Assembly (NCBI GenBank): GCA_012036375.1
Contig: JAAUOI010000007.1
Coordinates: 1-25,421, forward strand
Reading direction: 5' to 3'
Length of the DNA: 25,421 nucleotides
DNA from: Allobrachymonas sp.
Lineage (GTDB): Bacteria > Pseudomonadota > Gammaproteobacteria > Burkholderiales > Burkholderiaceae_C
The notes below the pieces were generated by a model, which worked only from the letters and a program-made list of their open reading frames with translations, did not search any database and was not told where the DNA came from. Made by a program: the position numbers and the translations under genes. Below, one piece after another: positions 21,719 to 25,421 of the stretch; within the stretch, counting starts at the first letter, position 1; every line of letters begins with the position of its first letter.

Positions 21719-23659
21719 ATGGCACTTGCTACACCATCATACTTAATCCCCCAGTCTGCGGCGCATGCATTGGAGTTGGATTCCACCAGCGAAGCGCTCA
21801 CAGCGCCAGTTTCAAAGCGCAAAACTGATCCTGCCGGCATGCAATCTGCCCCAATTGCTATGACTGCGATAGCATCAGCGCTGTTAGCCGCTTGCGGCGG
21901 CGGAGGGGGTGGCAGCGAAGGTGGCGCAGGCGGTGGCTTAGGCGGCACGGGCTTTCCCAGCGCACCGGGCTTCAACAATTTCCCGCAAGCCAACAATGAC
22001 AACGAAGCCGCTCGATTTTTACTGCAAGCCCAGTTGTCGGCAACACCCACTGAAATTTCCAGCGCAAAGGCGCAAAGCTTTGCGGGCTATTTGCAACAAG
22101 AGTTTGCCAAGCCCATCAATACAGGCTGGAGTTGGCTGGAGCAACAAGGTTATGGCGCGAATGCGGTACTCGATAAAAACGTCTACAACAACGCCATTGC
22201 CGATTTTGCGGTTTGGCGCGATTTGATCAGCGCACCCGATGCCTTGCGCAAGCGTACTGCGCTGGCGCTCTCAGAATTCTTTGTGGTCTCGCACAGCTCC
22301 ATGGAAATCGATTGGCGCGGCTACACCATGACCGCCTTCTGGGATATTTTGAACGAGCATGCCTTTGGCAATTTTCGTAACCTGCTAGAAGCTGTGACGC
22401 TGAGCCCCGCCATGGGCTATTTCCTCAACACGCGCGGCAACCAAAAAGAAGATCCCGCCCGGGGGCGTCAGCCTGATGAGAACTATGCCCGCGAAGTGAT
22501 GCAGTTGTTCACTATCGGCTTGTACGAGCTCAATCTGAATGGCAGCATCAAAACAGATTCAACAGGCAAGAAGCTGGAGACTTACGACTCGGATGATGTC
22601 AGCCAGCTCGCCCGCGTGTTCACGGGCTACGATTTTGATCAGGCGTACGCACCAAGTTCGCCCAATGGTTTGCAATTCCCTGATGCGAATTACAAAGTCT
22701 GGGCACGCGAATACGCACGCCGCCCCATGACTTTGAATGCAGCAAGGCACTCCAACTTGCCCGTGAGTTTTTTAAAGGCCAGCATTCCTGCCAATACCGC
22801 AGGCGCTGCCGCACTGAAAACTGCGCTCGATGAACTCTTCAACCACCCCAATGTTGGCCCCTTCTTTGGCCGCCAGATGATTCAGCGCTTGGTCACCAGC
22901 AATCCCTCGCCTGAGTATGTAGCGCGTGTGGCCAGCGCCTTCAACAACAACGGCGCTGGTGTGCGTGGTGATATGAAGGCGGTGTGGGTGGCCATCTTGC
23001 TCGATGACGAAGCCCGCAACCCAGCCACGCTGGCTAACAACAGCTTTGGCAAGCTGCGTGAGCCGATGCTGCGCTTTGTGCAGTGGGCGCGCAGCTTCCG
23101 CGCTTATCCTGAATTTGGCACATGGAAGCTGTTTGATTTGTCCGATTCTTCAGACTCACTGGGGCAAAGCCCTCTGCGTTCGCCCTCGGTGTTTAACTTC
23201 TTCCGTCCGGGCTATGTGCCACCGGCAATTGGCGTGACTGCGCCAGAGTTTCAGCTTGTGAATGAAACCACCGTGGGCGGTTATTTGAACTTCATGCAAG
23301 ACGCGATCAAGGATGGTATCTACACCCCCACAAAAAATATCGCTGCCGTGGAGTACACCAACTACACCCTCGATTTTGTAGCCAACTATGACAACTTGGT
23401 TGCGTTGATTAACAACCCCAGTCCTAGCACAGCAGCCAACTCCGAACCCGTTGCTCGCGCCATCTTGACCCAGCTCAACACCATCATGTGTGCCGGGCAA
23501 TTGCAATCGCGCAGCTTGACGATCATGATCGATGCACTTCGCGATGGCATGGTGGCGCGAGCAGTCAACACCGGCAGCAATGCCGCCCGCAAACGCGAAG
23601 CGGTCTGTGCAGCGCTTTTAATGATCTTGGCCTGCCCAGACTATCTGATTCAAAAATAA
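21719..23659 (+). CDS. DUF1800 family protein, probable lipoprotein
   Basis: A 646-aa member of the DUF1800 family (COG5267). A lipobox-like LLAAC (Cys at ~residue 59) is followed by a Gly-rich spacer (GGGGGGSEGGAGGGLGG). The N-region before it is unusually long, so translation could start at the in-frame ATG 21839, though no ribosome binding site supports that. Family-type stretches include RKRTALALSEFFVVS, RQPDENYAREVMQLFTIGLYELN, ARVFTGY, HPNVGPFFGRQMIQRLVTSNPSPEYV, LREPMLRFVQWARSF and SPSVFNFFRPGY. It precedes the DUF1501 gene by 11 nt. The pair is widespread in proteobacteria; its biochemical function is not established. The lipoprotein signal overlaps a repeat copy. Confidence 0.88.
   Translation: MALATPSYLIPQSAAHALELDSTSEALTAPVSKRKTDPAGMQSAPIAMTAIASALLAACGGGGGGSEGGAGGGLGGTGFPSAPGFNNFPQANNDNEAARFLLQAQLSATPTEISSAKAQSFAGYLQQEFAKPINTGWSWLEQQGYGANAVLDKNVYNNAIADFAVWRDLISAPDALRKRTALALSEFFVVSHSSMEIDWRGYTMTAFWDILNEHAFGNFRNLLEAVTLSPAMGYFLNTRGNQKEDPARGRQPDENYAREVMQLFTIGLYELNLNGSIKTDSTGKKLETYDSDDVSQLARVFTGYDFDQAYAPSSPNGLQFPDANYKVWAREYARRPMTLNAARHSNLPVSFLKASIPANTAGAAALKTALDELFNHPNVGPFFGRQMIQRLVTSNPSPEYVARVASAFNNNGAGVRGDMKAVWVAILLDDEARNPATLANNSFGKLREPMLRFVQWARSFRAYPEFGTWKLFDLSDSSDSLGQSPLRSPSVFNFFRPGYVPPAIGVTAPEFQLVNETTVGGYLNFMQDAIKDGIYTPTKNIAAVEYTNYTLDFVANYDNLVALINNPSPSTAANSEPVARAILTQLNTIMCAGQLQSRSLTIMIDALRDGMVARAVNTGSNAARKREAVCAALLMILACPDYLIQK
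21808..21874 (-). repeat. 67-bp dispersed palindromic repeat, copy 9 (diverged), inside the DUF1800 gene
   Basis: On the minus strand: TGCTAT, 7 nt, ATAGCA, 17 nt, GCCGGC, then AGGATCAGTTTTGCGCTT. Both boxes and both spacings fit exactly, and GGGCA replaces GCGCA at the usual offset. It is antisense to the gene and covers codons for roughly residues 30-52 (DPAGMQSAPIAMTAIA), part of the lipoprotein signal. Conservation outside the boxes is weaker than in other copies. Confidence 0.6.
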
Positions 23660-23670
23660 AGAGGTTCACC

Positions 23671-25236
23671 ATGTATTTACTTCAACCCCAACTCCACAGC
23701 CGCCGCGCTTTCTTAAAACGCACGGGGCAATTGGCCTTCACAGGCGCTGCCCTGCCCACCGCGATCAATCTGGCCGCCTTGGGCGAAGCCGCCGCGTTTA
23801 ATGCAGGCAACGATTACAAAGCCTTGGTGTGCGTGTTTCTCTATGGTGGCAACGATTACGCCAACACCGTCGTGCCCTACGATTTGCCCAGCTACCAAGC
23901 CTACCAAACCATTCGCGGCACAACAGGCTCGGTGCTGCAAAACGGCATAGCGCTAGGCCGCGATCCCGTCACCGATGGCAATGGCGTGACCACGCCGGGT
24001 ATCAGCTCAACCTTGCTCAATCCGCTCGCTGGCGGCGCGCCGATCTCAGCCATCGGCCAGTCTGGCTTGCAATATGCCTTGCACCCCAGCATGAGCGGCT
24101 TGCAAGGCTTGTTCAATGCCGGTAAAGCCAGCGTCTTGCTCAACTGCGGCCCATTGGTTGTGCCGCTGAGCAAAGCACAATACCAAGGCAGCAATCGCAC
24201 CTTGTATCCCGTGCCGCCTAAGCTGTTCTCACACAACGATCAGCAATCGATTTGGCAATCGTCTTCGCCCGAAGGCTCGACCATCGGTTGGGGCGGCAAT
24301 ATTGGCGATTTGGCGCTCAACAGCAACATCAGCAATGGGGGCAACTCGCTGTTCACCTGTATCTCGGTCACTGGGAATGCCGTGTTTCTATCGGGCGATA
24401 CCGCGCTGTCGTATCAAGTGGGCAGTGGTGGTGCCGTGAAGATCAAAGCCGTAGAATCACCCTATTCATTTGGCGCGGTGGGTAGTGCCATCAATCAATT
24501 GATTTCTCCGACGGGTCGCTTGCATGATTTGGAGCGTGAATACAGCATCGTCAACAAGCGCGCCGTTGATGCGGAAAGTGCAATCACGACAGCCATTGAA
24601 CCCTTTGCCACCAACAGCACACCTTACAACACCTTCCCTGAAGGCTCGCTGTCCGATCAGTTGCGTATGGTGGCGCGCTTGATTGCTGCACGCGACACAC
24701 TCAAAGCCAAACGGCAAGTCTTCATGGTCTCCATCGGTGGCTTCGACTCGCATGACAACCTGATGTCAGACCATATACGCAACATGAGCCGCGTCAGTGG
24801 TGCGATGACGGCGTTCCACAATGCCATGGAAAGCTTAGGCATAGCCAACAAAGTCACAGCCTTCACCGCCACCGATTTTGGCCGCACGCTCTCATCGAAT
24901 AGCGATGGCTCCGATCACGGTTGGGGCTCGCATCAGTTCATCGTGGGCGGCGCGGTCAATGGCGGCAAATTCTATGGCTATGCTCCTCCTGTGAGCACCA
25001 GCAACACTACAGCGCCAGAAGACCAATGGCATGTGGGTCAAGGCCGCTTGCTGCCTACCACCAGTGTGGATCAATACGCGGCCACGCTGGCCAAATGGTT
25101 CGGCGTGCAAAACAACGAGCTCACAGGATCGGGCAGCATACTGCCCTTCCTCGATAACTTCGCGGGACGCAACCTCACCGTCAACGGCACAACACTGACC
25201 TATGCCAACGATCTAGGCTTCATGCAAGCAGCTTGA
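23671..25236 (+). CDS. DUF1501 family protein with Tat signal
   Basis: A 521-aa member of the DUF1501 family (COG4102), related to the alkaline-phosphatase/sulfatase superfamily. The N-terminus SRRAFLKRTGQLAFTGAALP is a twin-arginine export signal. Characteristic segments are VCVFLYGGNDYANTVVPYD, FSHNDQQSIWQS, FMVSIGGFDSHDN, TATDFGRTLSSNSDGSDHGWGSHQFIVGG and YAATLAKWFGV. Asp/His-rich motifs such as DSHD and DHGWG could hold metal, but this is inference. ATG 23671 has GAGG seven to ten bases upstream; the frame is open earlier but within the DUF1800 gene. Co-transcribed with the DUF1800 gene. Function unknown. Confidence 0.9.
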   Translation: MYLLQPQLHSRRAFLKRTGQLAFTGAALPTAINLAALGEAAAFNAGNDYKALVCVFLYGGNDYANTVVPYDLPSYQAYQTIRGTTGSVLQNGIALGRDPVTDGNGVTTPGISSTLLNPLAGGAPISAIGQSGLQYALHPSMSGLQGLFNAGKASVLLNCGPLVVPLSKAQYQGSNRTLYPVPPKLFSHNDQQSIWQSSSPEGSTIGWGGNIGDLALNSNISNGGNSLFTCISVTGNAVFLSGDTALSYQVGSGGAVKIKAVESPYSFGAVGSAINQLISPTGRLHDLEREYSIVNKRAVDAESAITTAIEPFATNSTPYNTFPEGSLSDQLRMVARLIAARDTLKAKRQVFMVSIGGFDSHDNLMSDHIRNMSRVSGAMTAFHNAMESLGIANKVTAFTATDFGRTLSSNSDGSDHGWGSHQFIVGGAVNGGKFYGYAPPVSTSNTTAPEDQWHVGQGRLLPTTSVDQYAATLAKWFGVQNNELTGSGSILPFLDNFAGRNLTVNGTTLTYANDLGFMQAA

Positions 25237-25268
25237 TAACTAAATAGCAGGCAGCTGAGAGTACAAAA

Positions 25269-25335
25269 TGCTATGAATAGCATAGCACTCTGCGCATATT
25301 TTATGCCGGCTAGATGCCTAAAACGCTTAAAAATC
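25269..25335 (+). repeat. 67-bp dispersed palindromic repeat, copy 8
   Basis: TGCTAT, 7 nt, ATAGCA, 17 nt, GCCGGC, then TAGATGCCTAAAACGCTTAAAAATC. It is a good reference copy because it is intergenic and keeps all boxes plus the GCGCA core. It lies between the DUF1501 stop and the possible end of a minus-strand gene. Confidence 0.85.
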
Positions 25336-25421
25336 ACTCATCTGAGGTTTGCTGCAAGGCCCACAATCTGTGCGTCAGCGTTGCGCCCGCATGTAATGCA
25401 GCCTCGCTGTGCGTGCCGCGC
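25334..25421 (-). CDS. Possible 3' end of a minus-strand gene running out of the window
   Basis: A minus-strand frame is open from the window edge to TGA at 25334-25336, ending AGATLTHRLWALQQTSDE. The residue mix looks protein-like and the frame ends at the edge of the repeat, as several genes here do. Only ~28 codons are visible and no family was recognised. Confidence 0.3.
   Translation of the reverse strand, partial: RGTHSEAALHAGATLTHRLWALQQTSDE

Noticed and set aside
21720..21735. Sigma-54 promoter (TGGCACTTGC)
   Set aside because: It lacks the spacer between the GG and GC elements and lies inside the DUF1800 coding start.
1..25421. CRISPR array, tRNA/rRNA genes, prophage or complete insertion sequence
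   Set aside because: No regularly spaced direct repeats, tRNA cloverleaf, rRNA motif, integrase, transposase or phage structural gene was recognised. The repeats seen are dispersed single units.

Overview
The window looks like a chromosomal segment from a betaproteobacterium of the order Burkholderiales, most likely Comamonadaceae-like. Supporting signs are the fused indolepyruvate ferredoxin oxidoreductase, the PF08886-type GshA, the metX-metW pair, the rsmI/yraN/SIS/BON cluster, and a dispersed short palindromic repeat whose general shape recalls repeats of Polaromonas/Rhodoferax-type genomes (recalled, not searched). Most genes are ordinary core metabolism. Interest lies in the accessory cassette, the regulatory sites and the dispersed repeats. 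|| Layout. 1-2012: 3' part of an indolepyruvate ferredoxin oxidoreductase gene carrying an 84-bp palindromic element inserted in frame. 2013-4807: an accessory cassette bounded by two inverted ~160-bp repeat copies, holding vapBC, an HNH endonuclease gene, and a second, minus-strand toxin-antitoxin-like pair. 4808-6001 (-): pgk. 6258-8778: gshA, then a zinc metallopeptidase gene. 9003-9347: EF-hand protein. 9402-10046 (-): CarF/TMEM189-type lipid desaturase. 10148-12442 (-): rhodanese-ChrB and chrA chromate-resistance operon. 12574-14285 (-): metX-metW operon behind a SAM-II-like riboswitch and terminator. 14521-15060: Spy/CpxP-like chaperone with a CpxR-like box. 15147-15821: histidine-phosphatase protein. 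15828-17059 (-): rsmI and a GIY-YIG protein. 17069-18871: yraN, SIS protein, BON lipoprotein. 19001-20445: pyk behind two HexR-like operators. 20649-21476: pyrF. 21719-25236: DUF1800/DUF1501 pair of exported proteins. 25334-25421 (-): possible end of another gene. || Two features run through the whole window. First, nine copies of a ~67-bp repeat share fixed spacing: a [AG]TAGC[AT] box, exactly 17 nt, then GC[CA]GGC, with a CTAT-like box 7 nt before the first box. Six copies lie between genes. Three lie inside reading frames, where they encode a ChrA membrane segment, the signal peptide of the BON lipoprotein and the lipoprotein signal of the DUF1800 protein. Second, six otherwise well-conserved genes (gshA, metallopeptidase, chrA, chrB, rsmI twice, pyk) are interrupted by single-base frame changes, mostly in short homopolymers. 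This looks more like consensus sequencing error than gene decay. || No rRNA, tRNA, CRISPR array, complete insertion sequence or prophage was recognised. All family names come from reading protein motifs by eye; nothing was searched.
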